Source: JAWLCG01 sp041687295
GTDB taxonomy: Bacteria > Planctomycetota > Phycisphaerae > SM23-33 > FEN-1343
Assembly: GCA_041687295.1 (NCBI GenBank)
Contig: JAWLCG010000308.1
Location: 1-6,229 of the forward strand
DNA: 6,229 bases
Direction of reading: 5' to 3'
The first letter of the stretch is position 1, and every line of letters starts with the position of its first letter. Position numbers and translations under genes: made by a program. Positions 1 through 5,292 of this stretch are shown piece after piece. The notes below the pieces were generated by a model, which had not been told where the DNA came from, did not search any database, and saw only the letters and a list, made by a program, of their open reading frames with translations.

Positions 1-649
1 GGAAATCGTAGGTGACGTAGCTCATGTTCCAGGCGGCCGGGACCTCGTAGAGGTCGAAGGCAGCGTTCGGATCGAGCCAGCCAGCGCCCCAGCTGAAGGG
101 CCGCGCCTCGCCGGGGACATTGCCACTCAGGGCCGAGCCGGTGGCGGGGTCGCCGCTCCACCGGAACAGCATGATGTTTTGCCCGTTGCCCAGGCAGGGC
201 CGCGAGCCATCGCCGGTCGGGGCGGTCGGGACCCACATGAAGTTCGGGTCGTGCTCTTTGATCCAGGCGCTGGAGTCCGCGTAGCTAAACCAGGGATCCA
301 TCTGGATACGGGGACGCTCGGACCACTTCCACGTCGACAGGTGCGTGTAGACGCAGGCGTTCGACCAATAGTTGGGCCCGCGGGAAATGGCGGCCAGGCC
401 GAAGTTCTGGCTGGGGTTGGCCTGCCAGTTCTGAATGACCGTGCTGGGCACCCAGCCGTAGTAGACGCTGGTCAGCGCGTTGCCGGCGCCGTCCTTGACG
501 ATCGCCTCATCGGGAATGCCCTTGGCGACCGGGTCGCGCTCGAGGGTGTCCAGGGGCTCGCCCCAGAACCAGTCGTCGAAGCCCGGGCCCGCCAGGGCCG
601 TGCTCACCATCACCGCCACAACAGACGCCACCACTAGAAAGCGACTCAT
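1..649 (-). CDS. Secreted protein of unknown function, paralogue of the 1109-2020 gene (3' end outside window)
   Basis: The frame is open from an ATG at 649 to the left edge, giving 216 codons with no stop. A GGAGGT ribosome binding site lies at 655-660, 5 nt before the ATG. Residues 1-20 form a signal peptide (MSRF, then a hydrophobic stretch ending STALA before GPG). The mature part begins GPGFDDWFWGEPLDT and is about 86% identical by eye to the neighbouring paralogue, with one extra residue in the signal peptide and no other indel. Two cysteines (C99, C152) are conserved in both copies and could form a disulfide after export. The visible part stops just before the point where the paralogue has its dockerin repeats and PEP-CTERM anchor, so those are expected, but not seen, to the left. 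I do not recognise the roughly 195-residue Trp/Pro-rich domain. The gene has its own promoter at 839-866. The protein is probably exported and cell-surface associated; its function is unknown. Confidence 0.88.
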   Translation of the reverse strand, partial: MSRFLVVASVVAVMVSTALAGPGFDDWFWGEPLDTLERDPVAKGIPDEAIVKDGAGNALTSVYYGWVPSTVIQNWQANPSQNFGLAAISRGPNYWSNACVYTHLSTWKWSERPRIQMDPWFSYADSSAWIKEHDPNFMWVPTAPTGDGSRPCLGNGQNIMLFRWSGDPATGSALSGNVPGEARPFSWGAGWLDPNAAFDLYEVPAAWNMSYVTYDF

Positions 650-710
650 GACTGACCTCCAGAATTGGGAATGCGCGACACGCGCGCAAAAACCATACCG
701 AGCGACATGG

Positions 711-744
711 GTGCTACAGCACACATGCCGTACGACTGTACGGC
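711..744 (-). promoter_or_regulatory. Two small hairpins in the 5' leader
   Basis: A perfect 7-bp inverted repeat GCCGTAC/GTACGGC with a 4-nt loop spans 727-744. A second perfect dyad, GTGCT-AC-AGCAC, spans 711-722. Both are inside the predicted untranslated leader of the left paralogue and are built from the repeat motifs. They could fold in the RNA or act as protein-binding dyads in DNA. Neither is followed by a U-tract, so they are not intrinsic terminators. Confidence 0.4.
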
Positions 745-794
745 GGAATACAGCACAACGGTACGGCCTGGACGACAGGATACAGCGGGGTACG
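715..794 (-). repeat. Three imperfect ~30-nt direct repeats in the leader of the left paralogue
   Basis: On the minus strand the motif CGTAC followed 3-10 nt later by GCTGTA occurs three times. The pairs are CGTAC at 790-794 with GCTGTA at 781-786, 761-765 with 749-754, and 730-734 with 715-720. A fourth, solitary CGTAC lies at 738-742. The units are spaced about 29-31 nt and lie between the predicted transcription start and the start codon, so they would be transcribed. The second paralogue's leader has a shorter version: CGTAC at 2067-2071, GCTGTT at 2056-2061 and CGTAC at 2048-2052. The motifs are seen directly; a regulatory role is inference. Confidence 0.5.
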
Positions 795-838
795 ACCGGA
801 ACCGAGGCTACCTGGGAACGTGCTTCGATTCTCCGCTG

Positions 839-866
839 ATTATACCCGACATGCCCCAGAACGCAA
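839..866 (-). promoter_or_regulatory. Sigma70-like promoter of the left paralogue
   Basis: Read on the minus strand, there is a perfect -10 TATAAT (839-844), a 16-nt spacer and a -35 TTGCGT (861-866). The predicted start near 832 gives a leader of about 180 nt before the ATG at 649. A 6-bp inverted repeat (CCCGAC at 845-850, GTCGGG at 867-872) brackets the -35 box and could be an operator. The element TACCTGGGAAC (plus-strand reading, 809-819) lies just downstream of the start. The same 11 nt occur at the equivalent place in the second paralogue's leader (2089-2099). Confidence 0.65.
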
Positions 867-872
867 GTCGGG

Positions 873-1050
873 AAAAAGGAGGTTACCCTCTGATACCGGT
901 TGAAAACCCGGCGAAAGATCGCCATCGATCCGCGGGGCGATGCCGTGGCTCTTCCGCAACTTCCAGTTTCGCCCGTGAATGCCGGTTCCGCCCTGGAACC
1001 GTTCAGACTTGGCCAAGGCTCCCGGCGGGACGGACGGCTGAAGCGCGCAC
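873..1050. other. Gene-free stretch between the two paralogues
   Basis: No convincing gene is present. A 7-bp inverted repeat CGGTTCC/GGAACCG with a 5-nt loop lies at 983-1001, and a smaller ATCGCC/GGCGAT dyad lies at 918-941. Short open frames here have no recognisable motif. Together with the leader of the left paralogue (650-872), this makes a stretch of about 400 bp without a protein gene. Confidence 0.5.
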
Positions 1051-1082
1051 AAAAAAGCGGGCGACCCCGAGGGGTCGCCCGC
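1051..1082 (-). terminator. Intrinsic terminator of the complete paralogue
   Basis: On the minus strand a perfect 12-bp GC-rich stem (GCGGGCGACCCC at 1057-1068 pairing with 1071-1082) closes on a very short loop, effectively a CGAG-type tetraloop. It is followed by six T residues (the A run at 1051-1056 on the plus strand). It lies about 25 bp past the TAA stop at 1109-1111. This is a textbook rho-independent terminator. It separates this gene's transcript from the left paralogue, which has its own promoter further left. Confidence 0.9.
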
Positions 1083-1108
1083 CTGTGCTTCGTTCGCAGA
1101 CCGGCTGC

Positions 1109-2020
1109 TTACCGCCGACGGCGGATCAGCGCCAGGCCACCGAGACCCAGCAGGCTCAGCGTCGCCGGCTCGGGGATGGCGGCCGTGTTGCCCCAGGCAC
1201 CCAGCAGGACGTTGAGGTCGCGGTCATCGACCACGCCGTTGGCGTCGAAGTCGCCCATGGCGAAAGTGGCCGACGACGCGCCCCAGTTGCCCAGGACGAT
1301 GTTCAGGTCACGGTCATCGACCACGCCGTCATTGTTGGCGTCGCCGGGCATCGAAGGAACCTCGTCAGGGACGAGGAAATCGTAGGTGACGTAGCTCATG
1401 TTCCAGGCGGCCGGGACCTCGTAGAGGTCGAAGGCAGCGTTCGCGTCCAGCCAGCCGGCGCCGAAGCTGAAGGTGCGCCACTCGCCGGGAACGTCGCCGC
1501 TCAGGGCCGAGCCGGTGGCGGGGTCGCCCGACCAGCGGTACAGAATGACGTTCCTGTTGTTGCCCAGGCAGGGCACCGAGCCGCCGCCCGTCGGGGCGGT
1601 GGGAACCCACATGAAGTCGGGGTCGTGGGCCTTGATCCAGGCGCTGGAGTCAGCATAGCTGAACCAGGGATCCATCTGGATGCGGGGACGCTGGGACCAC
1701 TTCCAGGTCGTCAAGTGCGTGTGAATGCAGATGTTCGAGTAGTAGTTCGGACCGCGCGAGACCACGGCCAGACCGAAGTTCTGGCTGGGGTTGGCCTGCC
1801 AGTTCTGGATGACCGTGCTGGGCACCCGGCCGTAGTAGATGTTGGTCAGGGCGTTGCCATCGCCGTCCTTGACGATCGCCTCATCGGGAATGCCCTTGGC
1901 GACCGGGTCGCGTTCGATGGTGTCCAGGGGCTCGCCCCAGAACCAGTCGTCGAAGCCCGGGCCCGCCAGGGCCGTGCTCGCCAGGACCGCCAGAACCGGA
2001 AGAATCACTAGCCACTTCAT
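1109..2020 (-). CDS. Secreted PEP-CTERM protein with two dockerin-type EF-hand repeats
   Basis: This is a complete 303-aa gene. The ATG at 2020 is preceded by GGAGGT (2026-2031). Residues 1-19 are a signal peptide with likely cleavage at ALA-GPG. Residues 20-215 form an unrecognised domain rich in Trp, Pro and Asp, with two cysteines (C98, C151). Residues 226-247 and 256-277 are dockerin I-like calcium-binding loops: GDANNDGVVDDRDLN and GDFDANGVVDDRDLN, each followed by a helix ending in WG. Residues 283-303 are a PEP-CTERM signal: PEPATLSLL, a Gly/Leu hydrophobic helix and RRRR at the end. Such tails are known to be processed by exosortase systems, and dockerin-like loops are common in secreted planctomycete proteins. 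The product is therefore probably exported and surface-attached or released into the envelope. It has its own promoter (2121-2148) and terminator (1051-1082), and a tandem paralogue lies downstream. No enzymatic motif was recognised in the main domain, so its function is unknown. Confidence 0.93.
   Translation of the reverse strand: MKWLVILPVLAVLASTALAGPGFDDWFWGEPLDTIERDPVAKGIPDEAIVKDGDGNALTNIYYGRVPSTVIQNWQANPSQNFGLAVVSRGPNYYSNICIHTHLTTWKWSQRPRIQMDPWFSYADSSAWIKAHDPDFMWVPTAPTGGGSVPCLGNNRNVILYRWSGDPATGSALSGDVPGEWRTFSFGAGWLDANAAFDLYEVPAAWNMSYVTYDFLVPDEVPSMPGDANNDGVVDDRDLNIVLGNWGASSATFAMGDFDANGVVDDRDLNVLLGAWGNTAAIPEPATLSLLGLGGLALIRRRR
1190..1345 (-). repeat. 90-bp internal duplication encoding the two EF-hand loops
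   Basis: Two coding copies (1280-1345 and 1190-1255) lie 90 bp apart, one 30-residue unit. A 25-nt core at 1305-1329 recurs at 1215-1239 with one mismatch. Both encode GVVDDRDLN with Asp/Asn at the calcium-ligand positions. Paired loops of this kind make up one dockerin type I module. Confidence 0.85.
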
Positions 2021-2120
2021 ACTTTACCTCCCCAAACATGGGTTACAGTACGTCAAACAGCCACAAGTACGACATGCTCGACAGGCTTTACCTGGGAACC
2101 ACTCCAACCTGCCGGCCCTG

Positions 2121-2148
2121 ATTATGCCAGGGTTCGGCAAACGCACAA
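2121..2148 (-). promoter_or_regulatory. Sigma70-like promoter of the complete PEP-CTERM gene
   Basis: On the minus strand there is a -10 CATAAT (2121-2126), a 16-nt spacer and a -35 TTGTGC (2143-2148). This matches the spacing and position of the left paralogue's promoter. The sequence after the -10 (ATAATCAG) is also shared, as is the downstream 11-nt element at 2089-2099. The predicted leader is about 94 nt. This parallel architecture supports both promoter calls. Confidence 0.6.
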
Positions 2149-2268
2149 GTGTTTAATTCCGCGATTCTGTAGGCAGCCGCGCCGCGAGAGGTATACGGGA
2201 GCGTCTGGGTAAAATGGGCAAACCTCCGTCTCGCAATCAGGGGGGTTCTGATGGCAGGGCGAGCGGCT
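2149..2268. other. Short intergenic stretch after the TIM-barrel gene
   Basis: No gene was seen. A weak ATCAG/CTGAT dyad with a G-rich 7-nt loop (2236-2252) lies just past the stop of the upstream minus-strand gene. It has no adjacent T-tract, so no intrinsic terminator for that gene can be called. Confidence 0.4.
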
Positions 2269-3051
2269 TTACCCCTCCGCCCGGTCGAGCAATTGCCTGA
2301 GGAAGGCGATCGACTCGGGGGCGATCTGCTCGTAGTCCTCCTTGTACAGATCCAGGGCCAGGCCGCCCGTGAAGCCGACCTCGCGGAGGGTCGCGAGATA
2401 GGCCCCCAGGTCCATCGCGCCCTCGGGCGACTGGGGCGGCAGGTGGCGGTGCTCGCCGGCGGGCATGTTCTCGACGTGGCCATGGGCGATCCGTCCGGCC
2501 AGCGAGCGGATGGCCTCGAGGGGGTCGGGGTCACACAGGAAGGCGTGGCCCAGGTCGAGGTTGGCGGCGAGGCGGTCGGAGCCGACGTCCTCGATCAGCC
2601 GATGCAACTCGGCCGTGGTGCCGACGACGAAGTTGGGCTCGGTCTCCAGGGCCAGCGTCACGCCGTGGCGCTCGGCGACCTCGGCCATGCGGGCGGTCCT
2701 CTGGACGGCGCGGCTCCACTCGGCCTGGTCGCCGGTGCGCTTGCGCGTGCCGCTGAAGACGAACACGTCGGTGCCGAAGGCCGGCGTCAGGGCGATGGCC
2801 TTGAGGGTCAGCTCGAGCTTCGCGTCGTCGTAGAGGTAGTTCTGGTGGTAGCTGACCGACCAGGGGCTCATGCCCAGTCGCTCCACCGTCGCGCGGACCC
2901 GCCCGGCGGTCGCCTCGTCGAGGGTCTCGGGGCGGAGGTCCTCGTTCTCCAGGCAGATCTCGGCCCCGTCAAAGCCCAGCCGGCGGATGGTCTCCAGGCA
3001 GGTCTCGATGGGGTAGCGGGAAAGCGGTTGCGTGCGGCCCAGCAGTTTCAT
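2269..3051 (-). CDS. Sugar phosphate isomerase/epimerase-like TIM-barrel protein
   Basis: The gene encodes 260 aa from an ATG at 3051 with GGAGA just upstream (3056-3060). The frame stays open further upstream, but those extra residues lack domain character and overlap the next gene. The protein resembles the xylose-isomerase-like / AP endonuclease 2 superfamily of metal-dependent (beta/alpha)8 barrels that isomerise or epimerise sugars and inositol derivatives. Visible signatures are LGFDGAEICLENED (residues 25-38), LALETEP with the candidate first metal ligand E136, NLDLGH with D166 and H169, HGHVEN with H190/H192, the EHRHLPP loop (200-206) and a final LDLYKEDY strand. In many relatives the last strand carries a Glu ligand; here an Asp (D234) sits at that place. 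The length is typical of the family. The protein is probably cytoplasmic and no signal peptide is seen. The substrate cannot be assigned. It lies 97 bp downstream of the channel gene, with its own promoter in the gap (3104-3132). Confidence 0.88.
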   Translation of the reverse strand: MKLLGRTQPLSRYPIETCLETIRRLGFDGAEICLENEDLRPETLDEATAGRVRATVERLGMSPWSVSYHQNYLYDDAKLELTLKAIALTPAFGTDVFVFSGTRKRTGDQAEWSRAVQRTARMAEVAERHGVTLALETEPNFVVGTTAELHRLIEDVGSDRLAANLDLGHAFLCDPDPLEAIRSLAGRIAHGHVENMPAGEHRHLPPQSPEGAMDLGAYLATLREVGFTGGLALDLYKEDYEQIAPESIAFLRQLLDRAEG

Positions 3052-3103
3052 GGCATCTCCACGGGTTGGGGGTGTCGGGCAGACCGGGTGCGTCACGGGT
3101 ACG

Positions 3104-3132
3104 TCTATACCCGCCCCGGGGCGAGCGTGCAA
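3104..3132 (-). promoter_or_regulatory. Promoter of the TIM-barrel gene with an overlapping operator-like dyad
   Basis: On the minus strand there is a -35 TTGCAC (3127-3132), a 17-nt spacer and a -10 TATAGA (3104-3109). The spacer contains a perfect 12-bp palindrome CGCCCCGGGGCG (3112-3123). A perfect 6-bp inverted repeat CGGGTA/TACCCG (3096-3101 and 3108-3113) overlaps the -10 and the likely start site, which is where a repressor would bind. The promoter match is good; the operator is inference. Confidence 0.5.
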
Positions 3133-3148
3133 CGGCCGGGGCGTGCCC

Positions 3149-3979
3149 CTACGGCCGGCGGCGCTGGCTGGGGCCCTCGGTGGGTCTAACCTCGCTACGG
3201 GACAGTCGGTGCGTGGTCTGTCCCCCGCGGCCCTGCAGCTCACGGGTGAAGGCCGAGCCCAGAATCGCCGTCGGCAGGGCGAACAGGCCCACGCTGAGGA
3301 TCGACATGACGGCCGAGAGCACCTTGCCGCCGAAGGTGACCGGCGACATTCCGCCGAAGGACGCCGGCGTGACGGCGTCGATCGCCCACCACAGCGAGAC
3401 GGGGATGCTCGAGAAGACCTCCGGCTGGGCGTCGTGCTCGAACAGGTAGATCAGGAATGCCGCCACCAGCACCAGCAGGCCGATGCCGAACAGCGCCACG
3501 GCCAGTTGCTCCTTGCTGGCGTAGAACACCCGCGTGAGGGTCTGGACGGCCGCCGAGTAGCGGTGCAGCTTGGCCAGGCGGAAGACCCGGAAGAACCGCA
3601 GGGCCCGCACGAACCGCAGGTCGAAGCCCACGAACGGCAGCCAGAACGGTAGCACCGCCAGCAGGTCGGCCAGGGCCAGCGGCGTGAGCATGAACCGCAG
3701 CCGTCCCCGCACCGGCCGATTGTACAGCGGCGAGGCCGTGCACGCCCACACCCGCAGAACGTACTCCGCCGAGAAGATGAACACCGAGATCACCTCGAAC
3801 CAGATGAAGAAGTTCCGGTACCGCGCGTAGACATCTTCGACCGTCTGCAGGGCGATGCTGACGATGTTCAGGGCGATCAGTGTGATGATGAAAAAGTCGA
3901 ACGCCCGGCTGATCGGCTCGTGGCTGGAACCGACCTCCAGGATGCGAAACATGCGGCGCTGGACGCGACGGCTGCTCAT
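3149..3979 (-). CDS. Voltage-gated ion channel (six-helix) with a non-canonical selectivity filter
   Basis: The gene encodes 276 aa from an ATG at 3979, with a GGAGGT at 3992-3997 (12-nt spacing). Six membrane segments and a pore loop are visible: S1 about 25-47, S2 about 56-78, S3 about 97-116, S4 120-140, S5 about 159-181, pore helix about 194-203 and S6 about 219-244. S4 has basic residues at every third position (R122, R125, R128, R131, R134, K137, R140). E72 in S2 and D105 in S3 sit where countercharges are expected. This matches the prokaryotic voltage-gated potassium channel family in the inner membrane. The pore loop aligns without gaps to WWAxxTxTTVGYGDxxPVT, but the filter reads TPASFGG (204-210) instead of TTVGYGD. 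The flanking WWAI, M, PVT and GGK are intact, so a frameshift is unlikely. Ion selectivity, or whether the pore conducts at all, cannot be inferred. The Arg-rich C-terminal tail has no recognised ligand-binding domain. Confidence 0.9.
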   Translation of the reverse strand: MSSRRVQRRMFRILEVGSSHEPISRAFDFFIITLIALNIVSIALQTVEDVYARYRNFFIWFEVISVFIFSAEYVLRVWACTASPLYNRPVRGRLRFMLTPLALADLLAVLPFWLPFVGFDLRFVRALRFFRVFRLAKLHRYSAAVQTLTRVFYASKEQLAVALFGIGLLVLVAAFLIYLFEHDAQPEVFSSIPVSLWWAIDAVTPASFGGMSPVTFGGKVLSAVMSILSVGLFALPTAILGSAFTRELQGRGGQTTHRLSRSEVRPTEGPSQRRRP

Positions 3980-4003
3980 GCGGACCGGGTGACCTCCCCT
4001 GCT

Positions 4004-4031
4004 ATCCTACGCGCGGGCGGGCTCTTGGCAG
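4004..4031 (-). promoter_or_regulatory. Possible promoter of the channel gene
   Basis: On the minus strand CTGCCA (4026-4031), a 16-nt spacer and TAGGAT (4004-4009) form a weak sigma70-like match. Transcription would start almost at the ribosome binding site (3992-3997), leaving a very short leader. Its -35 bases overlap those of the opposite-strand promoter at 4025-4052. Confidence 0.3.
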
Positions 4032-4052
4032 CGGCGGGGCATCCAGTAGAAT
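4025..4052 (+). promoter_or_regulatory. Sigma70-like promoter of the 289-aa gene
   Basis: TTGGCA (4025-4030), a 16-nt spacer and TAGAAT (4047-4052) precede the GTG-started gene. The predicted start near 4059 gives a leader of about 50 nt. The 16-nt spacing matches that of other promoters in this window. Confidence 0.55.
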
Positions 4053-4110
4053 GCACAGCCTGGAGCTTCGAAGTGTCCGCCGCCCCGCCGGGGCCTGAAA
4101 GGAGCACGCC

Positions 4111-4980
4111 GTGTCCGAGCAGATCACCCACCTGGCCGTGGCCGACGACGCCCGTCTGCTGGCGCTGCACTCGCCGCGGGTCGCCGGCGGCATCCGCGAC
4201 GCCCTGGCCGGCCACCACGACAAGATGCGCCTCGGCGCCGTCATCCGCAACAGCGAGCGGTTCGCCGGACCGGTCATCCGCACACTCCGCGACCGCGTTG
4301 CCAACCCCGGCCCCCGCGACGGCGAGAAGCTCGCCTTCTGCCTGGGCACGCTGGCCCACCGCGCCGCCGACCGGATGATGAAGCCCATCTTCTCCAGCCA
4401 GACCGCCGACGGAAAGTACACCCGCAAGGACATCAGCATCAGCCATGACGTGTTCCTCTTCCGCCGCATCTACAACGCCGGCGGCCAGGCCCCCTACACG
4501 CCCGAGGCCCTCGACCCCGTCCTGCAGCCCCCCGCCGGGGCGAACGTCGACATGGCCACGCTCGAGGCGCTGTTCCGCATCCTCTTCCAGCGGACGCTGC
4601 TGGCCGCCCACACCTTCATCCCCGACACCGACGACGCCGAGGGCTGGCTGGATCGGCTGTTCGATCGGCTGCAGGAGATGACCATCGACATAGGCCACTA
4701 CCACCGCATCCTCACCCAGAGCGACCCCGAGCTCTACCGCCGGGCCATCGAGCAGGTGAACTTCTTCAACGACAAGGACCCCATCGTCGCCCTGGCCGCC
4801 GAACTGCGGGCCGGCGAGACAGTGTCGCCCGAGCAGTTCTTACGCCGAACCCACCTCGGCGACCGCAACAGCCTCTACGCCCGCATGCTCTCAGCCAGCT
4901 ACGGCTACATTCAGACCGCCAGCGAGTTCTGGCATGGCCGCGCCAGCGAGGAGCTGTTCTTCGACGCCATCACGCGGTAG
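4111..4980 (+). CDS. Conserved-looking protein of uncertain function, weakly like zinc-dependent phospholipase C-type helical proteins
   Basis: The gene encodes 289 aa from a GTG at 4111. AAAGGAG at 4098-4104 sits 6 nt before it, and no in-frame ATG occurs until residue 39, so the GTG start is favoured. The protein looks all-helical and cytoplasmic, with no signal peptide or membrane segment. Residues 76-94 (FCLGTLAHRAADRMMKPIF) resemble the helix with an HxxxD pair (H83, D87) seen in proteins of the zinc-dependent phospholipase C fold. A later H112-D113 (ISHDVFL) and H167 (AAHTF) could be further metal ligands. This resemblance is from memory of motif style only and is weak. The C-terminal half (about 145-289) contains an acidic, aromatic-rich helical region with no recognised motif. 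The gene is divergent from the channel gene across 131 bp. Its TAG stop falls in sequence resembling the 53-bp repeat that begins 11 bp later. Confidence 0.85.
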   Translation: MSEQITHLAVADDARLLALHSPRVAGGIRDALAGHHDKMRLGAVIRNSERFAGPVIRTLRDRVANPGPRDGEKLAFCLGTLAHRAADRMMKPIFSSQTADGKYTRKDISISHDVFLFRRIYNAGGQAPYTPEALDPVLQPPAGANVDMATLEALFRILFQRTLLAAHTFIPDTDDAEGWLDRLFDRLQEMTIDIGHYHRILTQSDPELYRRAIEQVNFFNDKDPIVALAAELRAGETVSPEQFLRRTHLGDRNSLYARMLSASYGYIQTASEFWHGRASEELFFDAITR

Positions 4981-4991
4981 CGCAGCGAGCC

Positions 4992-5180
4992 CCGCCGCGG
5001 TAGCGTCAGCGCGAGCCTGGGCTCTTCCGTAGGGCGGGCACGGCCCGCCGCGGTGGCGTCCGCGCGAGCCTGGGCTCTTCCGTAGGGCGGGCACGGCCCG
5101 CCGCGGTGGCGTCAGCACGAGCCTGGGCTCTTCCGTAGGGCGGGCACGGCCCGCCGCGGTGGCGTCAGCACGAGCCTGGG
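4992..5180. repeat. 53-bp tandem repeat array, about 3.6 copies
   Basis: The copies start at 4992, 5045, 5098 and 5151, and the last breaks off after 30 bp at 5180. The first two differ at two positions, as do the second and third. The partial fourth is identical to the third over its length, which suggests recent amplification at the right end. Each full unit contains a GGCGGGC-ACG-GCCCGCC hairpin preceded by CCGTA. The period is not a multiple of three and no gene covers the array. The hairpin resembles GC-rich palindromic intergenic repeats found scattered in many bacterial genomes (REP-like). Confidence 0.93.
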
Positions 5181-5186
5181 CCATAC

Positions 5187-5213
5187 GGAGCGCGGCGAGA
5201 ATCGCCGCTTTGG
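5187..5213 (+). repeat. Palindromic repeat, second family, copy 1
   Basis: This unit starts GGAGCGCGGCGA and ends CGCCGCTTTGG. It folds into a perfect 7-bp stem GCGGCGA/TCGCCGC with a 3-nt loop (5192-5208). Related units lie at 5293-5321 (same orientation) and 5340-5368 (opposite). Confidence 0.65.
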
Positions 5214-5249
5214 CCAAGCCGGTCGCCATGCGCCCCGGAGGGCTTGTCC

Positions 5250-5280
5250 GCCATCGCGGCGGGCCGTGCCCGCCCTACGG
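5250..5280 (-). repeat. Inverted partner of the 53-bp array
   Basis: This 31-nt stretch is the reverse complement of 5133-5163 with one mismatch; the 25 nt at 5256-5280 match perfectly. The separated inverted copies enclose 86 bp that hold the first unit of the second palindromic family. A large cruciform or RNA stem between this copy and the tandem array is possible. Confidence 0.85.
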
Positions 5281-5292
5281 GTCCGCGTTTTT
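5255..5292 (+). terminator. Possible intrinsic terminator for the 289-aa gene
   Basis: A GC-rich hairpin with an inner CGGGC/GCCCG stem and an outer CGCGG/CCGCG stem, separated by a bulge on the 3' side, is followed directly by five T residues (5288-5292). The T-run after a stem is typical, but the bulge and the distance of nearly 300 bp from the stop codon make this tentative. Confidence 0.3.

Noticed and set aside
840..1052. 70-codon minus-strand open frame between the paralogues
   Set aside because: It overlaps the promoter at 839-866, has no recognisable motif or homology and lies in a leader/terminator interval. Composition alone does not support it.
665..2011. Long plus-strand open frame (448 codons) across both paralogues' region
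   Set aside because: It lies antisense to the clear PEP-CTERM gene, runs through its promoter-like leader and terminator, and encodes low-complexity Val/Gly/Ala-rich sequence with no domain. It is a GC-driven shadow.
2236..2252. Terminator for the TIM-barrel gene
   Set aside because: The stem is only 5 bp with a G-rich loop and no T-tract follows on the minus strand.
2251..3189. 312-codon plus-strand open frame
   Set aside because: It is antisense to the TIM-barrel gene, whose motifs, start and ribosome binding site are convincing. The product is repetitive Gly/Val/Ala/Leu shadow sequence.
3052..3243. N-terminal extension of the TIM-barrel protein to an ATG at 3243
   Set aside because: The 64 extra residues are Pro/Arg-rich without fold character, overlap the channel gene by 95 bp and cover the predicted promoter. 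The ATG at 3051 has a ribosome binding site and begins right at the first barrel strand.
3976..4704. 242-codon minus-strand open frame opposite the 289-aa gene
   Set aside because: It overlaps the start of the channel gene and the divergent promoter region, and its sequence is Gly/Val-rich antisense shadow.
4992..5180. CRISPR array
   Set aside because: The repeats are contiguous 53-bp units with no unique spacers between them, and no cas genes are present.
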